Source of the DNA: Odiellus spinosus
Taxonomy: Eukaryota; Arthropoda; Arachnida; Opiliones; Phalangiidae
Direction: 5' to 3'
NCBI GenBank assembly: GCA_963920705.1
Contig: OY987229.1
Coordinates: 21,829,728 to 21,893,727, forward strand
Length of the DNA stretch: 64,000 bases
Below are positions 10,830-23,450 of this stretch, in pieces. Every line of letters begins with the position of its first letter. Position 1 is the stretch's first letter. The position numbers were made by a program, and so were the translations under genes. A model generated the notes under the pieces. It did not search any database and had not been told where the DNA came from. It saw only the letters and a list, made by a program, of their open reading frames with translations.

Positions 10830-12204
10830 TTTCGATTCGATTTCACGCGTTGAATTGGAATAAATCGTACATTTTCCAGAACTTTTTATATCATCTTTTA
10901 AAATCAATTTTCTGTCTATTTAGAAAGTGTTTTGTTCGCCAATTCACTTATTTTGACATCGATCTATTGTGATTCTTAGATAATGATATAAAAATGTAGT
11001 TAAAAATGACAAAGACCTTTAGAAATAATTATTTAAATACCCAATGTGTATTTACATTTCAATGTTAGTTCAGCATACCTTATTTCTATGCTTAAAGTTT
11101 AGTACGGTACCTTTTAAAAGCTCCTCGCCTATTTCCGAAAGTTACCCCAAGAAGTGACAGACTTGGCATTAGTAAGACTGACCTCTTTTGGTTACGCAAA
11201 ATTACGTTTTTTCGATATTTAGGTGATAAAGCTAATTACGTGAAAACCTTTCAACGGGATAACCAATTAAAGGGAGAATGCAACCCAACAATTAGAACCT
11301 AATCCACCAATAAAACATTACAAATATTAAACTAGAAATAAATTTAAAACTTACCCGGATAAAATATTTTCTGAAACTTGCCAGATAACGTTTCTATAAC
11401 TATTTTTTTTTCTATTAGTTGAGACAATGTTAGTAAAGAGACGGGATTCACGTTGATTCAGTTTAATTTTCTTTAATTATTACAAGAAATATATAATTGG
11501 ATCTCTAATAATGTGAAAATTTAAATTATTTTATATTTAACAATACCTTCTTACCACAATTAATTTAAGTATATTTTTTAAGATGTTTATTCGTACCTTT
11601 CTTATTATTGTTTATATTAGAAGTTGGAGTTAAATATTTAATTTGTTTGATGATTCATCAGTGTCAAATAAAATGTATATTAATTTGGTATTTTATTGGA
11701 TTTTTAAAATTTTTTAGTGCCGATTTTAAAATATGATAAACTTCGTTGCAAACTCCGGTTGAATTTGAATTTTTATTTCAAAACACGTGCCGAGTTTGAA
11801 TTTTATTTTCAATTATCGCGAGACTCAATTTCAAATTATTTCAAATAACGATTAAGCCTAACGCGAGGCTTAAGCCTAATTTATTTATTATACGTTTCCA
11901 AGGCTAGAGATTTGACTACTATACAGCAAAGAAAGGGTTGGAAACAAATAACTTGTTTTTAATATTATAATAGTTATTGGTTATGCGCTGCATAATCATA
12001 TACTTTTAAAAAAAATCGTAATTTCCTCAGAAAAAGTGATTTGTTAGAAACATATTTGAGTATTGTGAAGTTATTGCCTGACTGTCCTGACATAAGTCGT
12101 CTGATAATCTGATAAAATATTACCAAATCATCCGACTACAATATTTATTTAAGAAATTTAGATAAAGAGAAGAGATTGATTAATTATGGGTGTCTGAAAT
12201 GCTT
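10830..12204. other. Spacer between the secreted-protein gene and IR-A
   Basis: AT-rich, with no coding frame I can support. It contains half of a TTAA-type MITE at 11,267-11,395; the rest shows no structure I recognise. Confidence 0.4.
11267..11395. mobile_element. Left half of the TTAA-type MITE family
   Basis: The sequence begins TTAAAGGGAGAATGCAACC and continues through TTAAACTAGAAATAA and TTTAAAACTTACCCGG, matching the left arm of the complete element at 27,231-27,669. The right arm is absent here. Confidence 0.6.
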
Positions 12205-14892
12205 TTATATTCTAGATCTTCTTCGATTTGAACGTGGTTTAGACACATTAAGTTCAATTACGAGGGAACATAACGCGCATGTCATGAGAAATACACTAAT
12301 AATTAAAAATAAATAGTAAATTTTTAATTCCAAAGGCAAGATTTCTGAGGTTTGTAATGTGTTCGACAAGATGCACCATCTCCCCAATGATTCCTGAACG
12401 TCCAATTTCTCCATTAGAATATGGTTTTCCGCTATCTTATTGGTCCTGCAAATAACGAGAAAAATACGTATTGATTTTTATTGCCTTTAAAAGAACGTGT
12501 TTTTTCTGTGCTTATTTTACTCTAAGATAGGTTGTAGAGCGCTATCTACATTTCTAAATCACTCCATGCCTACAGAATGTCATTTACTCGAAAAACTTAC
12601 ACAAATTTGATGGTATTTCGAATTTTAACATCAATGTCTTTTCTCATGTACAACGTGTAAAAGGACTCGCTGTAATATTCCTTCGCCATGTAGAGGTCCT
12701 TTAACAAACCGCACGCCAAGGCGGAATTAATTAATAGTCCTCTTGACATGCCCATGAGAACCAGTTCACTTTGCATAATTTCTAGTACAAAATCATAATC
12801 GTGCAATTCATCAACACCCATAGCAGTTTTCTCTCTGTAGACTTTATTCCAAATTTGTTCTTTGATTGGTTCGTGTGATGTCTAAAATAAGAGGTTTCGT
12901 CTAAACAAATGTTTTCCAACTTCCAATAGCCTAATTTAGTCATGTAAAGCAAAATGAACAATATCAAATTTTCCTTAATCATCACCTGTATGTCGTTGTA
13001 TGGAGAACTGTTTTCAATCAATGCCATTTTAATGTTTGGATGCTGCAAGACGTCTTCCAACGTCTCGTATCGAAAAGGCTCGTCCTTCTTGGCCAGTTTA
13101 GCCAATATAAGACCCGTGAATGATAAGGTCAATAACATGCAGGCCATAGTCCAGGAAATCCAGAGTAAACGTTCGTACGTTCGATTACTCTTCACGTTAT
13201 GATAATAATTGACGAGAACCACGGTTGAGGAGAATAAGTAATTTCCAAAAGTCTTGACGAAATTCCAGCCATTCCATTTTTGTTGTTTCACTAAATGGGT
13301 AATCACTGTCCGACTTAGCGCGTAGCAGAGCAGGACTACCATTAGCGTCTTCCATAACTGAAATTGAAGGTGCATAACTATTTAACCATTAGCAGAAGCC
13401 GATGAAACCCTCCTTTGAAGTCTATTAATCCCGGGTCTTGTCTACCCCTCTCTGTATGGGTTATTCTCAAAAGGCGCGATTCGTACGCCTCCTAACGGTA
13501 GATGTTTTCGGAGCGGGAGCTCGTCGAGCGAATATCTCTAGCAACCTTGGAGTTCGTCCAAAAAACGTCGTCGTTTGTGGAGAGAGAGAATTTCCAATTT
13601 TCCGTAGACAGGGGGGATGAAGTAGGACCCCTTCTAACTCGTAAAATTGGGAATTTTACCCATACAGAGAGGAGCGCTATATGGAACATTGGAGTAGTAG
13701 ACATCAAAGGAGGGTTTCATCGGCTTCTGCCATTAGTATTGTACTTGTTGCAAATTTATATTTCTTAATGCTTTTTTCTCTTAAAAGTTAGAAATTATAC
13801 CTTTTTTGAAACAATAAACATAATTTTCTTACTGATAATTCGAAAGACTTTATAGACGAAAAGTAATCGGTGTAGTATATTTTTGGTAAACCTGAAATCA
13901 AGGCCCATTCATCCGTTAACACGACTGTCGTGTAATCGAGCCATTTTACTCCTCTTTCCGTAAAGTACATTGGACCCACACTGAACTGGGTTTCCTTAGA
14001 AAAAAAGTCTTATTCGCGTCTAATTGACAACTTTCATTATGGGCAAGACACTTACGTTACGGATTAGAGATCCAAAAACCCCAGAACCATTTTTTTCCGA
14101 AAATAATTCGCCATATTCAAACGGTCCATAAGTAACGAGGCTAACGCGAAATCATACATAAATTTGTATGTGTGTTAATGTGAGGCTGTCACTTTTTTTT
14201 CGAATTCTTATGGATTATATCAGAAGCCGATGAAACCCTCCTTTGAAGTCTACTACTCTAATGTTTCATATAGCGCTCCTCTCTGTATGGGTAAAATTCA
14301 CAATTTTACGAGATCGGAGGGGTCCTACTTCATACCCCGTGTCTACTGAAAATTGGAAATTCTCTCTCTCCACAAACGACGACGTTTTTTTGACGAACTC
14401 CGAGGCTGCTAGAGATATTCGCTCGACGAACTCCCGCTCCGAAAATATCTAACGTTAGGAGGCGTACGAATCGCGCTTTTTGAAACTAACCCATACAGAG
14501 AGGGGTAAACAAGACCCGGTAGCAATAGACTTCAAAGGAGGGTTTCATCGGCTTCTGATATCAACTATTGTAGACTCTATACAATAGCGAAATCACGTGA
14601 CCGTTGCTATGACGTAGTTTTAAATTTATTTCTAGTTTAATATTTGGATTTAAACCATAAGGAATCGATAAAAAATCACTTGTTTTTAAGTTTAATTATA
14701 TTTTCGTACCTCGCGTTTATTTTTGTAAGCATTGCTTTCCATATTACCGAATATGGCCCTGTTAATCCCTCGGAGTTAGAAGCGTCTAAAAAGATTGGTA
14801 CCTGATAAAACAAATATTATCATTATGATTTTTATTTATATTTTATTCACGAAAGACGTTCTTGCCTCAGCCGCAGTAGCTTTTAGATCCAT
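12205..14892 (-). CDS. Ionotropic receptor IR-A, 419 aa, seven exons
   Basis: Exons 14892-14866, 14801-14710, 14140-14056, 13994-13833, 13357-12986, 12881-12601 and 12445-12205. The joined frame is open, with the same phases as its neighbours. Domain order: S1 half of the ligand-binding domain (exons 2-4, with FGSLIRN), M1, pore loop, M3 with SFTGLILAKL in place of the iGluR SYTANLAAFL, S2 half (exons 5-6), M4 and a short basic tail (exon 7). It is the only member whose S1 reads TER before GVKWLDYTT, placing an Arg at the position that binds the ligand alpha-carboxylate in iGluRs. Intron 1 has a GC donor (GAG/GCAAG). Two 338-bp MITEs sit in introns 3 and 4. Probably a ligand-gated cation channel of chemosensory neurons; ligand and partners unknown. 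Confidence 0.85.
13393..13729. mobile_element. MITE, ~338-bp family (copy 2), in IR-A intron 4
   Basis: Same termini as the copy at 5,343, flanked by the 7-bp duplication CCATTAG. The internal sequence is in the opposite orientation to copy 1. It lies between IR-A exons 5 and 4 and leaves both splice sites intact. Confidence 0.9.
14221..14557. mobile_element. MITE, ~338-bp family (copy 3), in IR-A intron 2
   Basis: Same termini and subterminal inverted pair as the other copies, with more substitutions (for example TTTCATATAGC, GATCGGAGG). The 7-bp flanks no longer match, which suggests an older insertion. It lies between IR-A exons 3 and 2. Confidence 0.85.
14611..14690. mobile_element. Right-arm fragment of the TTAA-type MITE
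   Basis: The phrases GTTTTAAATTTATTTCTAG, TTTAATATTTG and AAGGAATCGATAAAAAATCAC match the right arm of the element at 27,231-27,669. It is a short remnant in IR-A intron 2, close to the donor of exon 2. Confidence 0.5.
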
Positions 14893-15944
14893 ATCTTACG
14901 CAATATCTTATTTAGCAAGTCTGCAGAATGTACAAAAATAAAAATCCAAATGGAGGGCCGTAATTATCCCTCAAAATTACTCTTTAAATCAACTGCTTTT
15001 TTTTTACCTTAATTTTTCCACGCTGGTGTTTATTCTCCTAAGAAATTTATAAAATTCACAATAACTGACGAAGGTTTTTGAGAACCTTTTGAATTTGCTG
15101 CACCAAACGACACGGCACACTAAAAACCACGTTAACCAAATACGAGTTCATTTGGTATTAGTGTCAGGCAATCACGGTAGCGAAATATCCAAGCGAACAT
15201 ATCCCTATTGTTTGAGCACCGAATAGCAATCTTCAACTGTTATTTACGAAAATGGTTTAACTAGTATGGATCATACGAGATCTTAGTTAAATACAAACTC
15301 AAATATAAGCTACCAAGATATACAATTAATGATAAGGAACCAAAAAATAAACTGATTGCATATACTTATAGGGCTGGCCAGTAACGCTACGATCTAAGAG
15401 GTCACGCAATGCTTTTATGGTGCCACCATGTACCGAGATACTTAATACACATGGGAATTCATTATATTTCGATTTTAATTAAACTACCTATGCCTAGCTT
15501 TATATTAAGCACCTAAATATTTTGGATTTTTATACAGTGAAAGACTCTGACTTTTGTAAACATTTTCTAAATTTTATAAGTTTCAAAAATATTCTGTATT
15601 ATCACGCGTAACATAACTATGACATTTCTATTGTTTCAATGCTAAATTTCTTAGTTAAAGGGAGAATGAAAGGCCGAAACAACCTATTTTTAATCGTTTA
15701 AGAATGCTAAAATAATGAAAAAAACAATAATATAACCCACCAAAAATACTTCGTTATTTTATATTACCATCGACCTTTTTCTTTCGTCTTCCTTAAAAGG
15801 TTTGAAAGCATTTGAAGTGTTTTAAGTGAAATATTTTTCGAGACATAATAATTATTCGTCTTATTGTTAGCAGGGCAGATGTCAACAGATAATAGGTTAA
15901 TCAGTGTTGTCTGAAGGGCATTGTTTGTTTTAAGACAAAAATAT
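14893..15944. other. Spacer between IR-A and IR-B
   Basis: About 1.05 kb of AT-rich DNA holding the presumed promoter of IR-A and 3' end of IR-B. A TTAAAGGGAGAATG phrase near 15,655 resembles the end of the TTAA-type MITE, but the rest does not follow. I see no gene and no clear TATA or initiator. Confidence 0.35.
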
Positions 15945-17667
15945 TTAGTAATAAAAATTCAATTTTCTTGATCTTCTTCGATACTTTGATGGCGATGGCG
16001 ACACTATAAGTTCTATTACGAGGGAAGTCAGTCCGCATATCATGGGACAAATCCAAATAATTAGTAGAAAAGAGTACGTTTTGAAATCTAATGGCAAAGG
16101 TTCGGGTGTCTTCGTAGTCATGCATAATCTCCCCATGGATTCGAAAAATTCCAATTTCGCCATTAAAAGATGGTTTTCCACTATCTTCTGGGACCTGCAA
16201 TAAATCGTATATTTTAAAATTGACAGGGTTTTGTTTTATGAAAAACTATAGCTAATAAATCTATCCCTATTGTTGCAAAATTGTTAAAAACATTCAGCTT
16301 AAGTGATCGGAATTAAGGGAAGCTAGAAGAATAAGGCTGTTTGTTTTCACAATTTGATCCCATGGTACGTATTTAAATTGCTTTTATTTTTACTTACACG
16401 TCTTTTATGATATTTCGTATTTTAACATCTATTTCTTTTCTCATGTACAAAGTGTAACTGGACACGCTGTTAGTTTTCTTTGCGATATAAAAATCTGAAC
16501 ACATCCCGCACATTTTGGAGCAACCTATTAAAAATCCTCTTCTCATGACTATCCATATCAGTTTTCCTCGCTTCATTTCATTCATAACTTCTTCGTGATT
16601 CATATCATGCAGGTTTTTAACCGTATTTTCAAGGTTCACTTTATTCCAAATTTTTATTTTCGTTGGATCGTTGGATGCCTAAATAAGTTTTAGAAAAATC
16701 AATACGACCTTTTCCTTCAATACTTTTACGGTTTAATTATCTTTGTCAAGAACCCATTTTTGACTCGAAAAAAGATTGCTTTCCCTTTAAACCGCTAGTA
16801 AGAACTAAAGCAGGAGACGTCAATGGGTTCTTGCTTTAGAATTCCAAGCGAAATTAAATTATGTATTTATAATACATAAATTTCACCTTTATGTCGTTGT
16901 GTGGCCAAGTGTTTTCCATCAAAACTAGTTTTATGTGTGGATGTTGTAAAATGTCTTCCAACGTTTCGTAACGGAAAGACTCGTCCTTCTTGGTCAGTTT
17001 GGCCAATAGAAGACCGGTGAATGATAAGGTCAACAACATGGAAGCGATAGTCCAGGAAATCCAGCTGAGACGCTCGTAGGTTCGATTACCATTGACGTCA
17101 TGGTGCTGATTGACGAGTACTCTCACTGACGAAAACAAATAACTTCCAAATGATTTGATGAAATCCCAGCCTTCTCTTTTTGATTTCCCGAACAAGGCAA
17201 TCAACGTCCTGCACAATGCGTACAAGAATAGGATTGACACCAGCATTTTCCATAACTGAAATTTAAGATCCATTAATACGTTGTTCCCCTCTACTTTATT
17301 GATCACAGTTAAGTTTCAAGCAATTCTCTGTGTGGGATTCTCAAAATGCTTCCCGTCTCACGTTATGTCAAACGCATTTTATAAAGATAGTTAAAAACGA
17401 CATATAGGGTATGTCATAAAAAATTACCGCCACAGTAAAAATACATATTTTATTTTTGACTTTGAAACCGTAAAGAATCAATAAATCCAATTTTCTTACC
17501 GATGTTTCGAAAGACCTCAAAGAAGAATATTTATCAGCGAAGAATATTTGTGGTGGACCCGAAAGTAGGGCCCATTCTTCCGTCACCAAGAATGTCGTAT
17601 AATCAAGCCACCTCACTCCTTTTTCTGTGGCGTACAATGGGACCACGCTGAAATGGGTTTCCTAGGG

Positions 17668-17712
<45 letters not shown>

Positions 17713-18090
17713 ATTTTTCACAACAAAATTACAATTTTCAATAACACACGTACGTTCCGGATTAAAGATCCAAAAATCCCAGAACCACTTTTCTCCGAAA
17801 ATAACTCGCCGTATTCCAGAAATCCAAAAGTTAGAAGACTATAAAGAGATACGAGTGAATTATTCACTCCGTGCAAAATGTTGTTTTTCCTACCTAAAGT
17901 TCAATCTTGTACGCATTGTATCCCATATTATCGAAAATGGACCGCTTAATCCATCTCCATTTCTTTCTAAGAAAACTGGTATCTGCATTATAACCCAAAA
18001 TCATTATTAGTTTTCTACCTTCGAAGTTTCTGGCATGTTTTTAATCACGATAAACTTTTCTACCTCAGTCGCGACAGCTTTCAGATCCAT
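15945..18090 (-). CDS. Ionotropic receptor IR-B, 420 aa, seven exons
   Basis: Exons 18090-18064, 17982-17894, 17838-17754, 17661-17500, 17255-16887, 16678-16398 and 16194-15945; frame intact. It starts MDLKAVATE and enters S1 at once (IPVFLERNGDGLSG). S1 ends with TEKGVRWLDYTT, where Lys takes the place of the canonical Arg. M1, pore loop (SYLFSSVRVLVNQHHD), M3 (LSFTGLLLAKLTKKDE), S2 and M4 (YSFLLIIWICPMICGL) follow. It is most similar to IR-C and IR-D, which share the HHDVNGNRTYERLSWISWT stretch. The acceptor of exon 4 is preceded by 43 T on the transcribed strand (17,668-17,710). No transposon interrupts its introns. Probable chemosensory channel subunit, ligand unknown. Confidence 0.87.
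17668..17710. repeat. A43 homopolymer, the polypyrimidine tract of an IR-B splice site
   Basis: There are 43 consecutive A on the + strand, hence T on the coding strand, ending eight bases before the first base of IR-B exon 4 (TTT...CCCTAG/GAAACC). Paralogues IR-C and IR-D have ordinary short tracts here. The exact count is prone to sequencing error. Confidence 0.8.
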
Positions 18091-18780
18091 TACTTTTATG
18101 CTTTGGTAGCTGAAGATTTACAAATTAAAAATGCTCGTAACAATGGTTACAATTTCATAGTCGCTTGCTGGGCGGACGATCCGAATCCGATTACTTGGAA
18201 ATGTTCGATTATCGATTACAATTACTGAGTAAAGTAATCGATTACAGCTACTGAGTAAATTTGAAACCGATTTCGACAGTAAAGTATAAATATTCTTTTA
18301 GTTCTTAGTACTATTTATTATATAAAATTATTAATACTTCATTAAACGGGCGGTGAATACCTTACTCTGAACTTTAGTGGCCCTATTGTCCCTGTTTGTA
18401 CTGATGTGGATTTGTTACAATTGCCTGGATTTGTGAGAAACATTTCTCTCCAAAAGAAGTATTATATAATATTTTTCCAATTGATATTGTGAAATAATTG
18501 TTGCAAATCATAGTAAGCAAAATTATGTCGCTCGTTATAGCTTGGGAGATAAAAAGTCATAGTTTCGAACCGGTTACGTGGAAACGAAATTTACCTAAAT
18601 AGATAGTACCACATGATTTTGAGAACATTACCGTATAGAGAACACTTCGAATATCAAGAAAATATATCATTATAACTCAAAATTCGAGGTTTTTTTTTAT
18701 CAAAAATCAACACAAATTTCCTAATATTACCTATTTGAGGACACCATGGCAAAATCGAAACTGCAGAGCTTGCTTCTTAT

Positions 18781-18922
18781 AACAGTAGCGAATTTCCAGG
18801 GACTGTAGCTTATTTCTATGGACTGTAGCTTATTTCTATGGACTGTAGCGAATTTCTATGGACTGTAGCGAATTTCTATGGACTGTAGCGAATTTCTATG
18901 GACTGTAGCGAATTTCTATGGA
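18781..18922. repeat. Minisatellite, 20-bp unit, about seven copies
   Basis: The unit is GACTGTAGCGAATTTCTATG, with CTTATTT variants in two early copies. Further single units occur at about 19,143-19,172, beyond the inserted element at 18,941-19,123, so the element appears to have landed in or next to the array. Confidence 0.85.
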
Positions 18923-18940
18923 CAATACTTAGTTTTCACT

Positions 18941-19123
18941 AAAGCGGGTAAATTCCGTTCCCCCAGTGTTGTCAACCATTTGTGAGTGCAAACTGAAGCA
19001 CAGAGAAAGGCTAGTAGTTCAGTTTTGGTTCTGATCTATTTTGAACTGCACTCACAAGCTACTGGCAACCCTGCAATGAAAGTAAAGCTGGGAAAGAGGG
19101 GTAGAAATTTATTTTGCCCCTTT
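18941..19123. mobile_element. Short MITE-like element (copy 1 of 2)
   Basis: The ends AAAGCGGGTAAATTCC and GAAATTTATTTTGCCCCTTT are imperfect inverted repeats. The interior shares GCAAACTGAAGCA, AAAGGCTAG and TGGCAACCCTGCAATGAAAG with the copy at 42,453-42,623. No coding capacity; class unknown. Confidence 0.7.
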
Positions 19124-20100
19124 ATCGAAAACTATAATGAGGGAATTTCTATAGACTAGCGAATTTCTAGGGACAATATCAAATTAAAAAACTTCTTTTT
19201 ATCGTGCTAATATCCCTTTTATCGAGTAAAAAAATCGAAATTTAATGACGATAGATTTGCCAGTACCCTTCGTGTCTAGAAGTATTATTAATTTAGCCAC
19301 TTTCCGAGTAAAAAACAATACAATAAGTTGCGCAATGAATTTATTATATTAAAACGCGATATTTCAATCAATTCATTTTAGATGAAGGATAGTTGACATG
19401 AACTTCTTTCTTTTTAACATTATGTATTAATCCGCCTGAATTTTACAAAATTTACCAACTACCCTTGAACAGAAGTATAAATATATCTATAGTCGATTCA
19501 ATTAAGTTTAAATTAAATTTAAATCAGATTAAATCATGAGTTAGAAGTATCGAAAAAAAATAACTTAATTTTCCTTTTCACCCTCACTTTAGTTCCGAGA
19601 TAGTGTTTTAAGAAACTTGTTTTGGTAGGAGCAAACACAAGTCACGTGACGATTTTAATATATGACGTTAAAAAAATATGCATAATTGAGAAAAATTACG
19701 CGTGGCTATTCCTGTATTTCATTTTAAAATTAAATATAGTAATAAAATTAAAAAAATATGAGCTGTAGTTATAATAATGTAAAATAAATAAATAGATTTC
19801 CAATAAAACATCAAAATCAACCAAAAAAATTAATTTGTCCACCCTTAAGAAAAACCTCCCCGAATTTAAAACGTTAATATACTTTTAGGCCTACATCTTA
19901 ATAGTTTTTTTTTTATTTCGAAATTTTGTAAACTCGCCTACAGCTTCTTCGTAGTAATTTTAACGGTCTTAAATCCAAAGGTCGATTTCCGAATTGAATA
20001 AAATCGTATTGCAGTTTAGTGAAGAGTTCGTTCATTGTCGAGGGTTAATTCGATTGAGCACGATTATTATATACGCCGTTATGCTGCCCGAAGTCGTTCC

Positions 20101-20385
20101 TGTGCGAAGTTTGTTCCTGTATCAAATGGATTGTGTCCGAAGTTTGTTCCTGTATCAAATGGATTGTGTCCGAAGTTTGTTCCTGTATCAAATGGATTGT
20201 GTCCGAAGTGGTTCTTGTATCAAATGGATTGTGTCCGAAGTGGTTCTTGTATCAAATGGATTGTGTCCGAAGTGATTCTTGTATCAAATGGATTGTGTCC
20301 GAAGTGGTTCTTGTATCAAATGGATTGTGTCCGAAGTGATTCCTGTATCAAATGGATTGTGTCCGAAGTGATTCCTGTCTGAAGG
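20101..20385. repeat. Minisatellite, 32-33-bp unit, about nine copies
   Basis: Each unit contains CGAAGTGGTTCTTG or CGAAGTTTGTTCCTG followed by TATCAAATGGATTGTGTC. It starts at the end of the phrase GCCCGAAGTCGTTCCTG. Stop-free frames of 68-115 codons across it are by-products of the repeat. Confidence 0.9.
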
Positions 20386-23269
20386 GGTTCTTGACTTTCC
20401 GTCCTGTCAATTCTAGTTACTTGTGCTTGCCGTTAATTGGACTAATTACTTGTGCCTGCTTTTACCTGAACTTATTTGTGCGCGCTATCACCTGGATTAC
20501 CGATTATGAGTGAACTTTATCATCTAGATCATCTAATGGTATCGTTAAACGGGGTTTTTTTCAAATATTTTAACGCCACCCCAATTATTAGCTCAATTAC
20601 ATAAGTTAAAGTTTGGGATCGCTTAGATCCGCTGTTAGATTATGTTATCGTTTAGGTTAAAGGTCAATGTGGATTGACACTAAATGGGGTTATTTCTTAG
20701 ATTATTTTACGTAAGCTGAGCGTTTAAATAATTAGTCTTTGGTTAATTTAGGTAATTGCCGCGTTAGTTCTAGAGTGGGTTTGATGATATTTCCATCTTG
20801 CGGCCTTGGTTACCCAATCAGAATGAATTAATTAACCAGCCCTGTTGCGTTGGTTGGACGAGACAATTGTCTCGGTTTTTAGAAGTTTTTTCACAAGTAG
20901 TTAAAATTATTGATGGTTTTATTCAAAACCTGTTAGGTGAAGAACTTGTGGTTTAGGAATCAGTTCATGCCGGAAGTTATCATACCAAAAATATTTGTTT
21001 TAGGCTTTTACTAACATTATAAAACAGGTCTTTCCAATTTTAAGGCTTTTGGGGTTTATCATATTTCTTTAGTGTTATTAGTTTGGCGCGTGTCTTCTAT
21101 AGAGGTGTAATAATGATGGTATGACTGGTACGTAAACTAGTGAGTTTGTCCAAGTGGCAAAACTAGTTAAAATAAATTTAGTTTAGAACAGGATTTGATT
21201 TGCTGTTTATTAGCAATTGGCATTGATATTTTCTGGGTGATTAGGGCTGTAGGCGAGATATAGACTTATCCCTTATTGCAAATGCGGGAATTTCTAAGTT
21301 AACTTAAAAACTAATTATTTGAAACTTGGTTCATTTAAAATAAAATAAGACTTATTTTCATTTATTGGCGATTCATCTTGACCTTTGACCTTAACCTTAA
21401 CCGAATCTAATATTTAATTATTAGTTTATTTTCGAAGTAGATGTTTATAATCTACATGAAAGTTAATCGTAATTTATAAGATTAAGATTAACTTTAGGAC
21501 CTGACCACTTTCATTTTTTTTTTGGCGTTTTTATTTCATAGGCAAATGCGTGAAAGGTAACACATTTTCTGTTAAGGACCTCCTCGCCTGTACATGGCCT
21601 AGGGAACTCTAGTTTGGTAAAAGGGATATGAGTGGTCTCCTTTTTTCCAGCTATGAGCCTTTTTTTCTAAAGTGTATATTTTAAATTTAAATTTAAATTG
21701 GTACTTCTAGCTAGTTCTATTTTTTGCTTTTAAAAGCAAGGTCTCTTAAAGACGTCAATCGAACTTGTTCCATTGACATAGGTCTCTTAAAGACAATTTT
21801 AATTTTGGTTCTTTCAAGTACCTTATATTTATTAAAAGCAATACTATAACGATCATGCGTCATAAGTCCTTAAGACAAGTTACCAGGACTCGCGGTAGTT
21901 AGGTCTTAAATTATTCCTGGTGTAGGCCATTATGGCGACAAGCTTTTTCTAAATATTGTTTAATTGCTAGTAAATAAAAAAATTGAAGACTCATTAGCTC
22001 GGAGTTTAAAACTCGAACAAATGCAAGGATACTAGGTTTACAAGTACTTTGCGTTGTTAGAGTTGGAAAATCCGTTGAATTCTCAAGAATATTACTTTGA
22101 TCTTGAGTTTTTGCCCCACATTTTTTGGTTAAGCCATTAGTTTATAAGCATACTTATTTTTCGCCTTTTTTATCTTGCCCAATTAAGATTCGCGTTTTAT
22201 GTCAGTATTCGCACTCGGCATTTGTGTTTGGAAGGCTTGTCAACTCGCAGTTGTCTCAACTAGGGCTATCCTGTGCCGTCCTTGTTTTAAATGTTATCTT
22301 GTTCCCTGCAAAAGACAAGGAGTCTCGGTGATTCCCTTTCCTAGTAAGATGATGGACTAGGTTATGGAGGAGAGATTCCTCGTGGCCATTGCACAGTCAG
22401 CGTGACTATGGTCGCGTGGTCGATGCAGTTTGCAAGACCTTAGTGCGGACAACACAAGCGTACTTGACTATCCAAATACATAACGAACGAAATCTTTTTA
22501 CGGCGTGGCTACTGGATTTCTACGAGTTATGTTTAAGCTTCGCGCGCGCGTTTGAACCATTTAAAGTCGTACCGTTATTTCAGTTTGGTACCGTTACATG
22601 AGATATCGTTATTCTCGGTATAAACTCTTGGAACAGTGCCAGGTTGAAGTACCAGCTTTAGCGGGCTTTAAACCCTCTCATAGTCCAGGATCTCTTCGTC
22701 TTCAAGATGTCTCTGGTCTGAATTACTTCCACAAAACCTACTCCTACTCTTATATTTCAACAAGTTCGATGCAGAGGCCATTGCCTGTCTAGATTTAATT
22801 TCTTATGGTAATAGTATCGAGTCTCTGACCGTGCTATTAGCATACGTAAATTGGATCGTTCGAACAAATACCTACAGGACTTAGATGTCCTAGTTTTAAT
22901 GGTGGGTTGGTTTTTGATATTATTTGGGCTAGTGGTTGGAATAAAATGGTGATAATGGGAATAGTTCAATGCAAATATGATGTGTCTCTGGTCTCAATTA
23001 CTTTTTCAAACTGTACACGATGGACTAACAAAATCCTTTCCTCAAAGGCTTGAGTTTAAAAGAGGCACCGATAATCCCGCGTGCTAGGTTAAATGCCCCC
23101 CCTCTCTCAGCCGATAACATAGTTTGTAAGACATACATGTAGTTTGTAAGTTGACTTGAATTTCGCGTGGCTGTAAACTTTCGCGTTTGCTGTGGTTTTG
23201 CACTTTGTGCATTTTAGATGATTTGTATATATATATTTTTTTTTTGGATAATGTATAATTTAAATATTT

Positions 23270-23450
23270 TTGGAGTATTAACCATAATCATGTTTTTTTT
23301 CTTTACAGCTTTTAATATTAATATTTTAAAAGTGTTTAACCATATTGTTTTTCTCTTTACAGCTTTTTAATATAAGTTTTGAGTGTTTAACCATAATCAT
23401 TTTTTTTTCTCGTTACAGCTTCATAATTTCCATTTTTTTTTAAATTTTTT
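23270..23450. repeat. Three degenerate ~55-bp repeats with acceptor-like ends
   Basis: Three copies each carry TTTAACCATAAT followed by a T-rich run and TTACAGCTT. The T-run plus ACAG resembles a 3' splice site, but no exon is recognisable downstream. Confidence 0.6.

Noticed and set aside
20035-20382. Protein-coding gene with KFVPVSNGLCP repeats
   Set aside because: It is a by-product of the 32-33-bp minisatellite; period and frames shift and no flanking coding sequence exists.
22125-22792. Three neighbouring small + strand frames as a gene
   Set aside because: No recognisable domain, no coherent splice sites joining them, composition like the surroundings. Left as unassigned spacer.
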